Positions 30,613 to 40,498 are shown, numbered from the stretch's first letter. The stretch: 64,000 nt of DNA from Acinetobacter guerrae (GCF_009372255.1 NZ_LXGN01000045.1:202912-266911), one strand, 5' to 3'. Made by a program: numbers and translations. Notes: generated from the letters alone by a model not told the origin.

Positions 30613-31304
30613 GCGGGGATAACTCCTGGCAGGCCTATTATTTAACAGAGAATGTATGTATTGGCCTTCAAATACACCAAACATAAAATTAATCCCGCCA
30701 ATTGTACCTGATTTCTAATTTCTGTTGCTAGGTGACACACCCTAGTCTTTAGGATGATTTTTTGGGCAATTTTAGAAAACATATGGCTTGAACGCTAAAT
30801 CCACTGGTAGTTATCGGTTTATTAAATCGATTCTCACATTATGATTATTTTTTTCATTTTCTTACATTTTAACCAATATTTCGGACAATTTTGTCCTAAT
30901 TCACATTTAGCTCTATATAACCAAACTCTCTATGTATTTTTTTGAATTATTTTACTATTTTTTTTAAAAATATCACTCTCTTTAAATTCCCAACGAAATA
31001 CGATTACATATTGAGATGATTTTGCCGAAAATGAAAGCAATAAAAAGACTATCTCTTATTCAAAATAGCATGCTATTTTTGAAAATAGGTAAAATGATTT
31101 CAAATGTAATCTTTTTATTCCGATTCAAATTTGGCTGACTATAAAAAGTAAAACTTATTAGATCATCTAATTTCAGGATCAGACACAAAATAATCAGAAA
31201 TTAACTATAAATCGCTGCAATTCAGTTACATGCTTTAATTAACTTTATACACATCAGCTTAGAGTCAATGTGTATGCTAAAACCAAGAATAAGGAGTAAA
31301 ATCA
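30613..31304. other. Long AT-rich intergenic region between nuoA and the 118-aa gene (promoters of both)
   Basis: No convincing gene on either strand. It should hold the nuo promoter on the minus strand (a TACAAT-like -10 is at 30702-30707) and the promoter of the 118-residue gene on the plus strand. Two structures stand out: the perfect 18-bp palindrome AAAATAGCATGCTATTTT (31062-31079) and the inverted repeat ATACACAT (31247-31254) / ATGTGTAT (31268-31275) about 30 bp before the plus-strand gene. Either may be an operator; neither is assigned. Confidence 0.5.
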
Positions 31305-31661
31305 ATGAGTCTGCAATACACACACAAACCTAACTACTTTCTTTATGCCCAATTACTTATTCGACATATTCAGGAGTACGCTCTAAAACATCCAGATGCA
31401 GACAATGCTATTTTTGATTTACGTGACATCTATGACTTATTCCGTCAGGATTTTGCTTCAACCACAACCAATCTGGAAGGCATTCTTAATATTACTGATG
31501 AATATCGTGTTGAAACCCTCAACGGTGATCAAAAAATCATTAGCGGATATAAAATTGATGTCGAAAATAATTTTCTTCTCATTGATTTTAATCAGGATGC
31601 TCTATTGAGCTTACGCGCGGGTAAACCCTTAATTGTTCCAGATGCGACATTACAAGAATAA
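31305..31661 (+). CDS. Conserved hypothetical protein, 118 aa
   Basis: 118 residues, acidic and soluble, with an AAGGAGT ribosome-binding site just before ATG 31305. An N-terminal helical half (YFLYAQLLIRHIQEYA…) is followed by a region with several short beta strands. I do not recognise the family and see no catalytic motif. It stands alone between the nuo promoter region and bfmS, converging on bfmS across a shared hairpin, so context does not suggest a function. Confidence 0.7.
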   Translation: MSLQYTHKPNYFLYAQLLIRHIQEYALKHPDADNAIFDLRDIYDLFRQDFASTTTNLEGILNITDEYRVETLNGDQKIISGYKIDVENNFLLIDFNQDALLSLRAGKPLIVPDATLQE

Positions 31662-31711
31662 ATGAAGATCACATTCTCAAATAGGTTAACTTTATCCAGA
31701 ATGGAACAGTA

Positions 31712-31745
31712 AAAAAGAAAGCACTCTATTGAGTGCTTTCTTTTT
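31712..31745. terminator. Bidirectional terminator between the 118-aa gene and bfmS
   Basis: AAAGAAAGCACTC (about 31714-31726), loop TATT, GAGTGCTTTCTTT. Runs of A and T flank both sides. The hairpin covers the last codons and stop codon of bfmS. Confidence 0.8.
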
Positions 31746-33387
31746 GTTTTGACAGATTTTTTTGTTTGAGCTTTTGATTAAAGCGTTTTGCTGGCCAAAG
31801 CATAATAAAACGCGCTCCTCCCAGATCTGGACTTTCATCTACAGTAATCGTGCCGCCGAACCAATAAGCGATTCGACTCACTATCGATAACCCCAAACCA
31901 TAACCACCTGACGCTCGAGTCCGACTATCATCCAGACGAGCAAAGGCTTCAAAAACACGCTTACGATCTTCTTCTGGAATACCAGAGCCATCATCTTCTA
32001 CGCAAACAAAAGCATTGCCATCTGCACTTATACCCCCACTCATACGCACCTTATGATCACAATGGCGTACTGCATTTCCCACCAAATTTTGAACGACACG
32101 ATGCAGATATCGACGCTCAGCATCGGCAATCACATAATTCGGCGGTGGTATAAGTTCAATTTCTTTTTGGGTTTTGAGTGCTTCTGTTTCGACGGCAACC
32201 TGATCCAGCACATCCAATAATGCAATTTCTTCAAAATCGAGTGATGGGGTGCCCTGCTCTAACTTGGCATAAGTCATAATCTCATCAATTAAGGTATTAA
32301 GCGCCTCAATATCTTTATCGATCATCTCCATTTGCTGAATCCGATAATTGTAATCATCTTCTTCAGCCAGCATTTCCATCCCAAAACGAATCCGCGCCAC
32401 AGGTGTTCTTAACTCATGCGATACGGCTCGCATGAGTTCACGTTGAGCTTCGATAAGGCGCTGAATATGATCTGACATGTTATTATAACTAGACGCTAGA
32501 TTCGCCATTTCATCACTACCTTCAATGGGTACACGTAATGACAAATCACCCGACTTCATACGATTTAATGCATAACGTACTTGTCGAATTTTTCGCTCCA
32601 AAGGCAAAATCAATCCATAAACGCCCAGACTCAACAGAAATAAACTAAATAAAGTAATCCCTGCCGATAACTGAAATGGCATCCAGTTAAACATTGGTAC
32701 TGGACCCAAAACCAAAACTTCGGTCGGATTATTTGGCATTGGGGAAACAATAGAAATTGTGGTTCCACGTATTGTTGCACTATCTTTATACAACATGACG
32801 CTTTGATCCTGACGCAACCGACCAATTTGCTCCGAATCTAACTGAATATCCTTGACGTTTTCGATTGAAAGAGGATAGGAAAAATGTTTTTTAATACGAC
32901 TAATATATTCTTTTTCCTGACCTGGATAATAAATCAAATAATCCAGAATAAAAATTGGCAGCGCTTTCATCTGGCGCTCACCAATTTTATCCACCTTAAC
33001 ATATAGAAAATGCTTATTATCTTCAGGCAAACCAATAATCACATAAGCAATGCTATTTTCAGCATCGTAACGAACAACAGACTTTTGCTCTTCAATTCGT
33101 TTTTTTTCTGTTCTGGAAAGTTCAATTTTATTTGAATCGACATAATAAATAGGCAACTCAAGTAAATCTGAAGCATCTGAAATCCAGTCCAGTTTTTGCT
33201 GCTCTCCTGGCTGTCGAGCCACGCCCTCACTAATCACAAATGATATGCCATCGGTCAAGGATTCGCGATATTCCTGAGCACGTTGGTAATTGATGATCTG
33301 AACCAAGAGGTAGCAAAACAATGCCACCAACATGACCAAGACCACCAAACCCGCATAAATGCGTAAGAAGATACTGTGTTTAAACAC
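31726..33387 (-). CDS. bfmS: Sensor histidine kinase BfmS
   Basis: 553 residues. Two membrane helices (about 9-29 and 235-257) enclose a periplasmic sensor domain of about 200 residues; then come HAMP, HisKA (VSHELRTPVARIRFG, His near 324) and HATPase with NLVGNAVRHC, DDGSGIPEEDR and GGYGLGLSIVSRI. It controls phosphorylation of BfmR; in A. baumannii the pair governs capsule, pili and biofilm, and BfmS loss raises virulence. It starts 43 bp after bfmR in the same direction. Confidence 0.92.
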   Translation of the reverse strand: MFKHSIFLRIYAGLVVLVMLVALFCYLLVQIINYQRAQEYRESLTDGISFVISEGVARQPGEQQKLDWISDASDLLELPIYYVDSNKIELSRTEKKRIEEQKSVVRYDAENSIAYVIIGLPEDNKHFLYVKVDKIGERQMKALPIFILDYLIYYPGQEKEYISRIKKHFSYPLSIENVKDIQLDSEQIGRLRQDQSVMLYKDSATIRGTTISIVSPMPNNPTEVLVLGPVPMFNWMPFQLSAGITLFSLFLLSLGVYGLILPLERKIRQVRYALNRMKSGDLSLRVPIEGSDEMANLASSYNNMSDHIQRLIEAQRELMRAVSHELRTPVARIRFGMEMLAEEDDYNYRIQQMEMIDKDIEALNTLIDEIMTYAKLEQGTPSLDFEEIALLDVLDQVAVETEALKTQKEIELIPPPNYVIADAERRYLHRVVQNLVGNAVRHCDHKVRMSGGISADGNAFVCVEDDGSGIPEEDRKRVFEAFARLDDSRTRASGGYGLGLSIVSRIAYWFGGTITVDESPDLGGARFIMLWPAKRFNQKLKQKNLSKQKESTQ

Positions 33388-33430
33388 TCGATCAACCTTA
33401 TAGGGAGATTTTTACTGAACAATGGATGAA

Positions 33431-34147
33431 TTACATACCATTGGTTTCTTTTACAAATAAATAACCTTTACTACGTACAGTTTTAATACGCTTCGGATTT
33501 TCTGGATCATCGCCAATTTTTGGACGAATGCGTGAAATACGCACATCAATCGAACGATCCTGACCGTCATACTCAATTCCACGCAGACGCTCAAAAATGT
33601 CTTCACGAGATAAAATACGACCTGCATTTGAAGCCAATAACCACAATAAATCGTATTCAGCACTTGTGAAATCAACTAGATCGCCATTTAAAGTGACTGA
33701 GCGTCCACCATTATCGATGACTAAATCATCAAATTCGATACGCTGCGCAACTTCATCTTCAACTGTTTTATCAGTACGACGTAATAAAGCACGAATGCGC
33801 GCTAATAATACACGCGGCTGCACAGGTTTAGCCACATAATCATCCGCACCCATTTCTAGACCCAAGACTTGATCCATATCTTCAGTACGTGCGGTTAACA
33901 TTAAAATAGGTGAATGGTAGTGAGGTCGAACTTCACGACATACGGTTAAACCATCTGCACCTGGTAACATCACATCAAGCACCACAAGATCTGGCTGTTC
34001 ACTGATAATACGGCGAATTGCACGATTACCATCTGTTTCAACCCCAACTTCCAGACCATTACGAATCAAATATTCTTGCGTAAGACGCGCAAGACGTTCG
34101 TCATCTTCTACGATAAGGATCTTGGGTAACTTTTCTTCTTGGCTCAT
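33431..34147 (-). CDS. bfmR: Response regulator BfmR
   Basis: 238 residues from ATG 34147 (AGGGG ribosome-binding site); the longer reading to 34291 adds 48 residues not found in BfmR. The receiver domain has VEDDERLA, phospho-acceptor Asp58 in VLDVMLPGADG and Lys in YVAKPVQPR; the C-terminal OmpR/PhoB winged helix ends …SKGYLFVKETNG. I recognise the sequence as the Acinetobacter BfmR type. It is a DNA-binding activator/repressor for envelope and biofilm genes and is expected to act on its own promoter just upstream. Confidence 0.95.
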   Translation of the reverse strand: MSQEEKLPKILIVEDDERLARLTQEYLIRNGLEVGVETDGNRAIRRIISEQPDLVVLDVMLPGADGLTVCREVRPHYHSPILMLTARTEDMDQVLGLEMGADDYVAKPVQPRVLLARIRALLRRTDKTVEDEVAQRIEFDDLVIDNGGRSVTLNGDLVDFTSAEYDLLWLLASNAGRILSREDIFERLRGIEYDGQDRSIDVRISRIRPKIGDDPENPKRIKTVRSKGYLFVKETNGM

Positions 34148-34436
34148 ACATTGCCCCTGTAATATGTTTAAGTGTATCTGTTTAAAATCCGACAGATAGA
34201 CATGCTGCATAGAATGCAATATACACACGTTTACATTGTAAACAAGTCCTCGTTCACCAAACTGATACACGCCAGTTGTATTTTGTTGCAAATTTATTAG
34301 CTCTTGAATTTTCAGTAATTTTATTTTTTTGACTTAAAATTTGCCACTTATCTAAATCTCGCAAATAAGACGCATAAATATTATACAAAATATTTCCATA
34401 GGATGAGTTTGATCATCTAAATGTCTGTTTTTTGAG

Positions 34437-34445
34437 TTATCCACA
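34437..34445 (+). promoter_or_regulatory. DnaA box upstream of nrdA
   Basis: TTATCCACA is a perfect high-affinity DnaA box. In E. coli, DnaA boxes lie in the nrdAB promoter and link dNTP synthesis to the initiation of replication. A weaker near-match (TTATCTATA, 34449-34457) follows. It lies about 250 bp before nrdA. Confidence 0.55.
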
Positions 34446-34558
34446 CAGTTATCTATACGCAATTTTTCAGGACTTTGTTAAGCTATGCATCGCAGAATCA
34501 GATACATAATGAATGAATAAAAAATTAATAAAATGTCAAGATTGATCTCAGGCTAAAA

Positions 34559-34574
34559 TTCCCGTATCTTGTGT
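34559..34574 (+). promoter_or_regulatory. NrdR box-like element 1
   Basis: TTCCCGTATCTTGTGT matches 10 of 16 bases of the gammaproteobacterial NrdR consensus (reverse form ACACTATATATTGTGT). It is one of two copies spaced 32 bp apart. Confidence 0.45.
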
Positions 34575-34590
34575 TTAAAATAAACATTAA

Positions 34591-34606
34591 CCACTAAGTC
34601 TTGTGT
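34591..34606 (+). promoter_or_regulatory. NrdR box-like element 2
   Basis: CCACTAAGTCTTGTGT matches 12 of 16 bases of the same consensus. It lies 32 bp (about three helical turns) from element 1, the spacing typical of tandem NrdR boxes before nrd genes, and about 90 bp before the nrdA start. NrdR would repress when dATP is high. Confidence 0.6.
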
Positions 34607-34693
34607 TTATCCCTCAAATATCGAGCTACTTTTTTCGCCCGATTCAAACGGTCCAATGAACATAACTATAGATGACAATGGAGCTATGCTGAC

Positions 34694-37519
34694 ATGAGCG
34701 TAATCACTTCAACTCCTGGCCAACTTCAGGTGATTAAACGTACTGGGGAAGTTGCTGTATTTGATGCAGAAAAAATTTCCGTTGCGATTGGTAAAGCATT
34801 TCTGGCGGTAGAGGGTCAACAGGGAACGGATTCAAGCCGTATCCATGACCGTATTACTCAACTGACTGAAATGGTCATGAATACTTTTAACCGTCGTTTA
34901 CCTTCTGGTGGCACGATCCATATTGAAGAAATTCAGGATCAAGTTGAACTGGCGCTTATGCGTACTGGTGAGCAAAAAGTTGCCCGTGCTTATGTCATCT
35001 ATCGTGATCAACGTGCCAATGCTCGTCAGCAAGCTGGTGCTAATCACCATCCGACTTTACAGATTACAGATGCCAATGGTCAGCTCCAGCCTTTGGATCT
35101 GGATGCGCTATCAGCAGAGGTTGAAAAAGCGGCTGAAGGTCTTGAGGGTATCGATGTTCAAGCGATTGTCGATGAAACCATCAAAAACCTATATAACGGT
35201 GTAAAAGCCAGTGATATTGCCACCACAATGATGATGGCAACACGTACTCGTATTGAACATGAACCAAACTATACCTATGTCACTGCGCGTTTATTGCGTA
35301 ATGAACTGGTTGCCAAAGGTCTTGAATTTTTAGGTTTATCTGAAGATACGCTTGAAAGTGACGCGCTTGAAACCTTCCTTAAAAAAGGAGTTGAGCTTGA
35401 GTTACTAGATCCAGAATTATTAAACTTTGATCTAGCCAAACTTGCAGCAGCAATCAAACCAGAACGTTCAAATCAGTTTACCTATTTAGGTTTACAAACC
35501 TTATATGACCGTTACTTTATTCACTCAGATGGCATTCGCTACGAACTTCCGCAATTGTTCTTTATGCGTGTTTCGATGGGTCTGTCAATTAATGAAGCCA
35601 ATCGTGAAGAACGTGCCATCGAGTTTTATGACTTATTGTCTAGTTTCGACTACATGGCATCGACGCCTACCCTATTTAACTCAGGCACATTGCGCCCACA
35701 GTTATCTAGCTGTTATCTAACCACCATTGGTGATGACTTATATAACATTTATGGTGCAATGCGTGACAACGCAATGTTATCTAAATGGGCTGGCGGACTA
35801 GGTAACGACTGGACACCTGTACGTGCACTTAACTCTTATATTAAAGGTACAAATGGTAAATCTCAGGGTGTTGTTCCATTCCTGAAGGTTGCCAATGATA
35901 CTGCTGTTGCAGTGAATCAGGGTGGTAAGCGTAAAGGTGCTGTGTGTGCTTACCTTGAAACTTGGCACTTGGATATCGAAGAGTTTCTTGAGCTACGCAA
36001 AAACACGGGTGATGACCGTCGTCGTACTCATGATATGAATACAGCGAACTGGGTTCCAGACTTATTTATGCACCGCGTGTTTGAAGATGGTGAATGGACA
36101 TTGTTCACTCCTTCTGAAGTACCAGACTTGCATGATTTAACAGGTCAAGCCTTTGCTGAGCGCTATGCACACTATGAAGCAATTGCTAAAGAACAAAACT
36201 TCTTGCACAAGAAAGTTCGCGCTCAGGACTTATGGCGCAAAATGCTGTCTATGCTGTTTGAAACAGGTCATCCATGGATTACGTTTAAAGATGTGTGTAA
36301 CCTGCGCTCACCACAACAACATGTGGGTGTCGTTCACTCGTCGAACCTGTGTACCGAAATTACCCTGAATACCAATCAGGATGAAATTGCAGTATGTAAC
36401 CTAGGTTCAATCAACCTTGTGCAACACGTACAAGGTGGTGAACTGGATCGTGATAAACTGGCTCGCACTATTAAAACAGCCGTACGTATGCTCGATAACG
36501 TCATCGACATTAACTACTATGCTGTACCACAAGCGAAAAATTCAAACCTAAAACATCGTCCTGTTGGCATGGGCATCATGGGCTTCCAAGATGCGCTATA
36601 TGAAATGAATATGGCGTATGGTTCCGATGAGGCAGTTAATTTTGCCGATGAGTCGATGGAAGTGATCAGCTACTACGCAATTCAAACTTCAAGCGATCTT
36701 GCACTTGAGCGTGGCGTTTACTCAACCTTTAAGGGTTCACTCTGGGATCAAGGTATTTTACCAATCGACTCTCTGGATCTTGTGGCTAAGACACGTCCTG
36801 AACGTATGTTTGAAGTAGATCGCACTCAACGTCTGGACTGGGATACTTTACGTACCAAAGTTCAAAAAGATGGTATGCGTAACTCAAATGTTATGGCGAT
36901 TGCACCAACTGCAACGATTTCCAATATTTGTGGTGTGTCTCAATCAATTGAACCGACATTCCAAAACTTATATGTGAAATCGAACCTTTCTGGTGAATTC
37001 ACAGTAATCAACCCGTACCTTGTCCGCGCATTGAAAGATCGTGGTCTTTGGGACAGCGTGATGGTCAATGATCTGAAACACTTTGAAGGTTCTGTACAAA
37101 AGATTTCACGTATTCCAGAAGAACTTAAAGCGATCTTTGCAACTGCATTTGAAGTTGAGCCACGCTGGATTGTAGATGCTGCTTCACGTCGTCAAAAATG
37201 GATTGATCAAGCACAATCATTGAACCTGTATATTGCAGGTGCCAACGGTAAGAAACTGGACATCACTTATAAAATGGCTTGGTTACGTGGTCTAAAAACT
37301 ACGTATTACCTCCGAGCTTTAGGTGCAACTTCTGCTGAAAAATCAACCATCAATACAGGCGCATTAAATGCAGTTAAGGCAACAACTGTAGCTGCGCCTG
37401 TTGCAGCCGTTGCTCAGGAAGTAAAACCTGAAGTGGCAGCAGAAGATGGTTTCACGACGGCAGCACCAGTTCCAATGGCTTGTTCAATCGACAATCCTGA
37501 TTGTGAAGCTTGTCAGTAA
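34694..37519 (+). CDS. nrdA: Class Ia ribonucleoside-diphosphate reductase, alpha subunit
   Basis: 941 residues. Two ATP-cone-like domains occur in tandem at the N-terminus (about 12-110 and 117-205), as in the Pseudomonas enzyme. The catalytic core follows with SSCYLTTIGD (first active-site Cys), the NLCTEITL motif (Asn, Cys, Glu), AVCNLGSINL (second Cys) and the C-terminal shuttle cysteines in DCEACQ. It reduces NDPs to dNDPs together with NrdB. The ATP cones sense dATP/ATP for activity control. The GGAG upstream of ATG 34694 lies somewhat far (about 11 bases). Confidence 0.96.
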   Translation: MSVITSTPGQLQVIKRTGEVAVFDAEKISVAIGKAFLAVEGQQGTDSSRIHDRITQLTEMVMNTFNRRLPSGGTIHIEEIQDQVELALMRTGEQKVARAYVIYRDQRANARQQAGANHHPTLQITDANGQLQPLDLDALSAEVEKAAEGLEGIDVQAIVDETIKNLYNGVKASDIATTMMMATRTRIEHEPNYTYVTARLLRNELVAKGLEFLGLSEDTLESDALETFLKKGVELELLDPELLNFDLAKLAAAIKPERSNQFTYLGLQTLYDRYFIHSDGIRYELPQLFFMRVSMGLSINEANREERAIEFYDLLSSFDYMASTPTLFNSGTLRPQLSSCYLTTIGDDLYNIYGAMRDNAMLSKWAGGLGNDWTPVRALNSYIKGTNGKSQGVVPFLKVANDTAVAVNQGGKRKGAVCAYLETWHLDIEEFLELRKNTGDDRRRTHDMNTANWVPDLFMHRVFEDGEWTLFTPSEVPDLHDLTGQAFAERYAHYEAIAKEQNFLHKKVRAQDLWRKMLSMLFETGHPWITFKDVCNLRSPQQHVGVVHSSNLCTEITLNTNQDEIAVCNLGSINLVQHVQGGELDRDKLARTIKTAVRMLDNVIDINYYAVPQAKNSNLKHRPVGMGIMGFQDALYEMNMAYGSDEAVNFADESMEVISYYAIQTSSDLALERGVYSTFKGSLWDQGILPIDSLDLVAKTRPERMFEVDRTQRLDWDTLRTKVQKDGMRNSNVMAIAPTATISNICGVSQSIEPTFQNLYVKSNLSGEFTVINPYLVRALKDRGLWDSVMVNDLKHFEGSVQKISRIPEELKAIFATAFEVEPRWIVDAASRRQKWIDQAQSLNLYIAGANGKKLDITYKMAWLRGLKTTYYLRALGATSAEKSTINTGALNAVKATTVAAPVAAVAQEVKPEVAAEDGFTTAAPVPMACSIDNPDCEACQ

Positions 37520-37528
37520 GACACCCTT

Positions 37529-37560
37529 AAAGGAAATATCAGATCTTGATATTTCCTTTT
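37529..37560 (+). terminator. Intrinsic terminator or attenuator between nrdA and nrdB
   Basis: A perfect 13-bp stem AAAGGAAATATCA (37529-37541) / TGATATTTCCTTT (37547-37559), loop GATCT, ending in a short T run. It starts 10 bp after the nrdA stop and so could reduce expression of the downstream genes relative to nrdA. Confidence 0.65.
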
Positions 37561-37578
37561 ATAAGAGAGGTAAAAATT

Positions 37579-37707
37579 ATGTTACATCTTAGTCATAACT
37601 ATACATTAGGTCTAGTTGTACTGGTTTTTGCCTTTTTGTTCTTTTACGCGCCTATGGTTTACGCTTTTTTTAAGATTCGTAATCAACAGCGTAATCAAAA
37701 TAAGTAG
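37579..37707 (+). CDS. Membrane microprotein, 42 aa, between nrdA and nrdB
   Basis: A 42-codon frame (MLHLSHNYTLGLVV… to …QNK) with an AGAGAGG Shine-Dalgarno 7-8 bases before the ATG. One hydrophobic helix (about residues 9-31) is followed by a basic, Gln/Asn-rich tail, a typical membrane microprotein. It is the only coding-looking frame in the 330-bp nrdA-nrdB gap. Function unknown. Confidence 0.55.
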   Translation: MLHLSHNYTLGLVVLVFAFLFFYAPMVYAFFKIRNQQRNQNK

Positions 37708-37848
37708 TGGGGATATTTGTTCTATCGAATGATTTTAGAACATCCATCGACAAAACTTAATTTTGCTTACACAGAATAAGCGTATAGTAATGGCATCTTC
37801 GTAGAAAGGTGTCGATAACGATATTAACAACGAAGAGAGAATTTGATT

Positions 37849-39132
37849 ATGTCTATCCTGAGTTGGGACGATTTCGAAGATGATTCGCAAAAACCGGCTG
37901 CACCTGAACACAAGTCTGCGCCCATCGAACCGCAAAAAACGCCTGCTACGCCGTTGGTATCTGATGCAGAGCCATCATCGTCGCGTGTGGCAAATGTACA
38001 ATCCACTGGAACCAATTCCAGTCGATCAACAGATTCAACCAATTCGCTGGCTCGAGCATCTGAATCCTTAAAAAATCTGGATATCAGTGCAGGTTTAGAA
38101 GAGCTTGAAACTGGTGCTGCGCGTGTGCAGGTCGATGATAAGGCCATGATTAACTGTCGTGCCGACTTGAACCAATTAGTTCCTTTCAAATATGAATGGG
38201 CTTGGCAGAAATATCTGGATGGTTGTGCCAATCATTGGATGCCACAAGAAGTCAACATGAACCATGATATTGCATTATGGAAATCTGAGAATGGCTTGAC
38301 TGAAGATGAGCGTATTATTGTTAAACGCAATCTTGGCTTTTTCTCGACGGCAGACTCACTGGTTGCAAATAATCTGGTTCTCGCGATTTACCGTTTAATT
38401 ACCAATCCTGAATGTCGCCAGTATATTCTGCGTCAGGCATTTGAAGAGGCAATTCACACCCACGCTTATCAATATTGTATTGAATCTTTGGGCATGGACG
38501 AAGGTGAAATCTTCAATATGTATCATGAGATTCCAAGTGTGGCTCGAAAAGCAGCTTGGGGCTTGAAATACACGCAATCTTTGAGCGATCCAAAGTTTGA
38601 AACAGGAACACCTGAAACAGATCAACAATTACTGCGTAATCTGATCGCATTCTATTGCGTACTTGAGGGAATTTTCTTCTACTGTGGCTTTACTCAGATT
38701 TTGAGTATGGGTCGTCGTAATAAGATGAATGGTGTTTCTGAACAGTTCCAGTACATTTTACGTGATGAATCTATGCATGTGAATTTTGGTATCGATATGA
38801 TCAACCAGATCAAGATCGAAAATCCACATTTGTGGACTGCCGAGTTTCAGCAGGAAGTCATTCAGATGATTCTAGAAGGAACATTGCTTGAAATCGAATA
38901 TGCTCGCGATACTATGCCTCGTGGTGTACTTGGCATGAATGCAGCGATGATGGAAGAATATTTAAAATTCATCTGTAATCGCCGTTTGGCACAACTTGGT
39001 TTACCTGAACAATATCCAGGCGTAAATAATCCATTCCAATGGATGTCTGAGATGATGGACTTACGTAAAGAGAAAAATTTCTTTGAGACACGCGTAACAG
39101 ACTATCAAACAGGTGGTGCGTTGAGTTGGTAA
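37849..39132 (+). CDS. nrdB: Class Ia ribonucleoside-diphosphate reductase, beta subunit
   Basis: 427 residues from ATG 37849 ([12 protein letters not shown]), chosen over a TTG two codons earlier. A long disordered N-terminal part (about 1-75, rich in Pro, Ser, Glu) precedes the ferritin-like core. Metal ligands are visible in [13 protein letters not shown] and [12 protein letters not shown] (E-x2-H pairs). The diiron-tyrosyl radical starts catalysis in NrdA. The C-terminus, which docks on NrdA, ends in TGGALSW. Confidence 0.96.
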   Translation: MSILSWDDFEDDSQKPAAPEHKSAPIEPQKTPATPLVSDAEPSSSRVANVQSTGTNSSRSTDSTNSLARASESLKNLDISAGLEELETGAARVQVDDKAMINCRADLNQLVPFKYEWAWQKYLDGCANHWMPQEVNMNHDIALWKSENGLTEDERIIVKRNLGFFSTADSLVANNLVLAIYRLITNPECRQYILRQAFEEAIHTHAYQYCIESLGMDEGEIFNMYHEIPSVARKAAWGLKYTQSLSDPKFETGTPETDQQLLRNLIAFYCVLEGIFFYCGFTQILSMGRRNKMNGVSEQFQYILRDESMHVNFGIDMINQIKIENPHLWTAEFQQEVIQMILEGTLLEIEYARDTMPRGVLGMNAAMMEEYLKFICNRRLAQLGLPEQYPGVNNPFQWMSEMMDLRKEKNFFETRVTDYQTGGALSW

Positions 39133-39174
39133 TTTTTACCATTGTCGGTTGAACGACATATCAATTGTCATTGA

Positions 39175-39203
39175 AAAAATCGCCATTAATGGCGGTTTTT
39201 TTG
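39175..39203 (+). terminator. nrdB terminator
   Basis: Palindrome CGCCATTAATGGCG (39181-39194) flanked by a run of A's before and seven T's after; 43 bp after the nrdB stop. Confidence 0.85.
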
Positions 39204-39361
39204 CTTTAGGTGAAATACCAAATATTCTTTAAGGTGGGCTATTGTACTGGTTGGCAAACAATTCGATAGCCACTGTGTTCTTTTTAAGTGAATTCCACTC
39301 TTATCGCCTGAGCAACGCCAGAAAAACACTTGTGATTAGAACAATGGATAGTCCCCTGATT

Positions 39362-40498
39362 TTATTTGAGTTGAACTTTTACGTCAGCAGATAAACCAGG
39401 ACGGAGTAGATCAAGGCCATTTTGTTTTGTATCAAACGTAATTTTCACAGGGACACGCTGAACAATTTTGGTGAAGTTTCCTGTACCAGGTTCAAAAGGT
39501 AATAACGCAAACGTAGAACCTGAACCTGGAGCTAAACTTTGAACATGCCCACTAAATTGATACTGGGGTAAAGCATCAATCTTAATCTCAGCAATTTGCC
39601 CTGCATGCATTTCAGCAATCTGGGTTTCTTTGAAATTTGCAATAATATAGCGTTGCTGTTCGGGAACTAATGTCAATAACTGGCGACCAACTTGCACATA
39701 ATCACCAACCTGAGCTTGTCGATTCGCAACCAATCCATTTATAGGCGAAACAATTAAGCTATGTTTTTGGTTTTGTAATACTAATTCTAAATTTGCCTGC
39801 GCCTTCTCAACATTTGCATGAGCCTGATCAAGTTTAGCATCCAGTGCAATGCGTTTTGAATGAGTCACATCTGCGGCACTTTTTGCAATATTAAGTTCGG
39901 CTTCTATTCGACTTAATGACTGTGTCGCAGAGACTGCTGTATTATTAAAATCTTCCGTTTCTTGTTGAGAAACTGCTCCCGCTTTCAAGAGTTGGTCATA
40001 ACGCTTTTTATTCTGTAGTGCCGTTTTTGCATTTTCTTGTGCCGAGACAATCGAACTTTGGGCAGCTTGAATATTGGATGATGCATACTTTTCTTCAGAA
40101 TTTAGCGTCACAAATTCTGCCTTAACTGAATTTACATTTGCCAAAGCATTAGCCAAGTCTGCTTTAGCCGAATTTACTTTTGTATCAAATTCTTCTGTAT
40201 CAATTTGAATTAATGGATCGCCTTGATGGATAACCTGATTATCCTGAACATAAACCTGTGCAACCAAACCCTGTACTTTGGGGGCAACCGCAATGCTGTC
40301 AGTACTAACATATGCATTGTCGGTACTTTGTGAACTTGCGGGCAGCAAAATATAGCCGATACCCCCACCAATACAGGTCAAAGCAATTGCAATAACAAGC
40401 ATTTTCTGTTTTTTTGAATCTTTTTGTGGTGATTGAATGTCATTCTCCACAACTGGATGTTCAACTGTTTCTTCAGAAACGATAGATTCAGATTCCAT
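39362..40498 (-). CDS. EmrA-type HlyD membrane-fusion protein
   Basis: 378 residues from ATG 40498 (AAGGAG ribosome-binding site; the longer frame to 40609 would run through the divergent promoter). A Glu-rich cytoplasmic tail, one membrane anchor (about 34-52), lipoyl-like domain, Ala/Lys coiled-coil hairpin, and beta-barrel motifs SPINGLVANRQAQVGDYV and ANFKETQI are present. It should work with the divergently encoded MFS pump. Its barrel half is clearly related to the fusion protein at 1.9-3.1 kb. Confidence 0.9.
   Translation of the reverse strand: MESESIVSEETVEHPVVENDIQSPQKDSKKQKMLVIAIALTCIGGGIGYILLPASSQSTDNAYVSTDSIAVAPKVQGLVAQVYVQDNQVIHQGDPLIQIDTEEFDTKVNSAKADLANALANVNSVKAEFVTLNSEEKYASSNIQAAQSSIVSAQENAKTALQNKKRYDQLLKAGAVSQQETEDFNNTAVSATQSLSRIEAELNIAKSAADVTHSKRIALDAKLDQAHANVEKAQANLELVLQNQKHSLIVSPINGLVANRQAQVGDYVQVGRQLLTLVPEQQRYIIANFKETQIAEMHAGQIAEIKIDALPQYQFSGHVQSLAPGSGSTFALLPFEPGTGNFTKIVQRVPVKITFDTKQNGLDLLRPGLSADVKVQLK

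Larger units (their letters stand above)
34148..34693. other. Intergenic region with bfmR and nrdA promoters
   Basis: No gene is visible. The region must hold the bfmRS promoter (minus strand) and the nrdA promoter (plus strand). Sites seen are one perfect DnaA box (34437-34445) and two TCTTGTGTTTA repeats 32 bp apart near the nrdA start, entered separately. Confidence 0.6.

Noticed and set aside
34449..34457. TTATCTATA as second DnaA box
   Set aside because: Two mismatches to the consensus; mentioned only as a weak neighbour.
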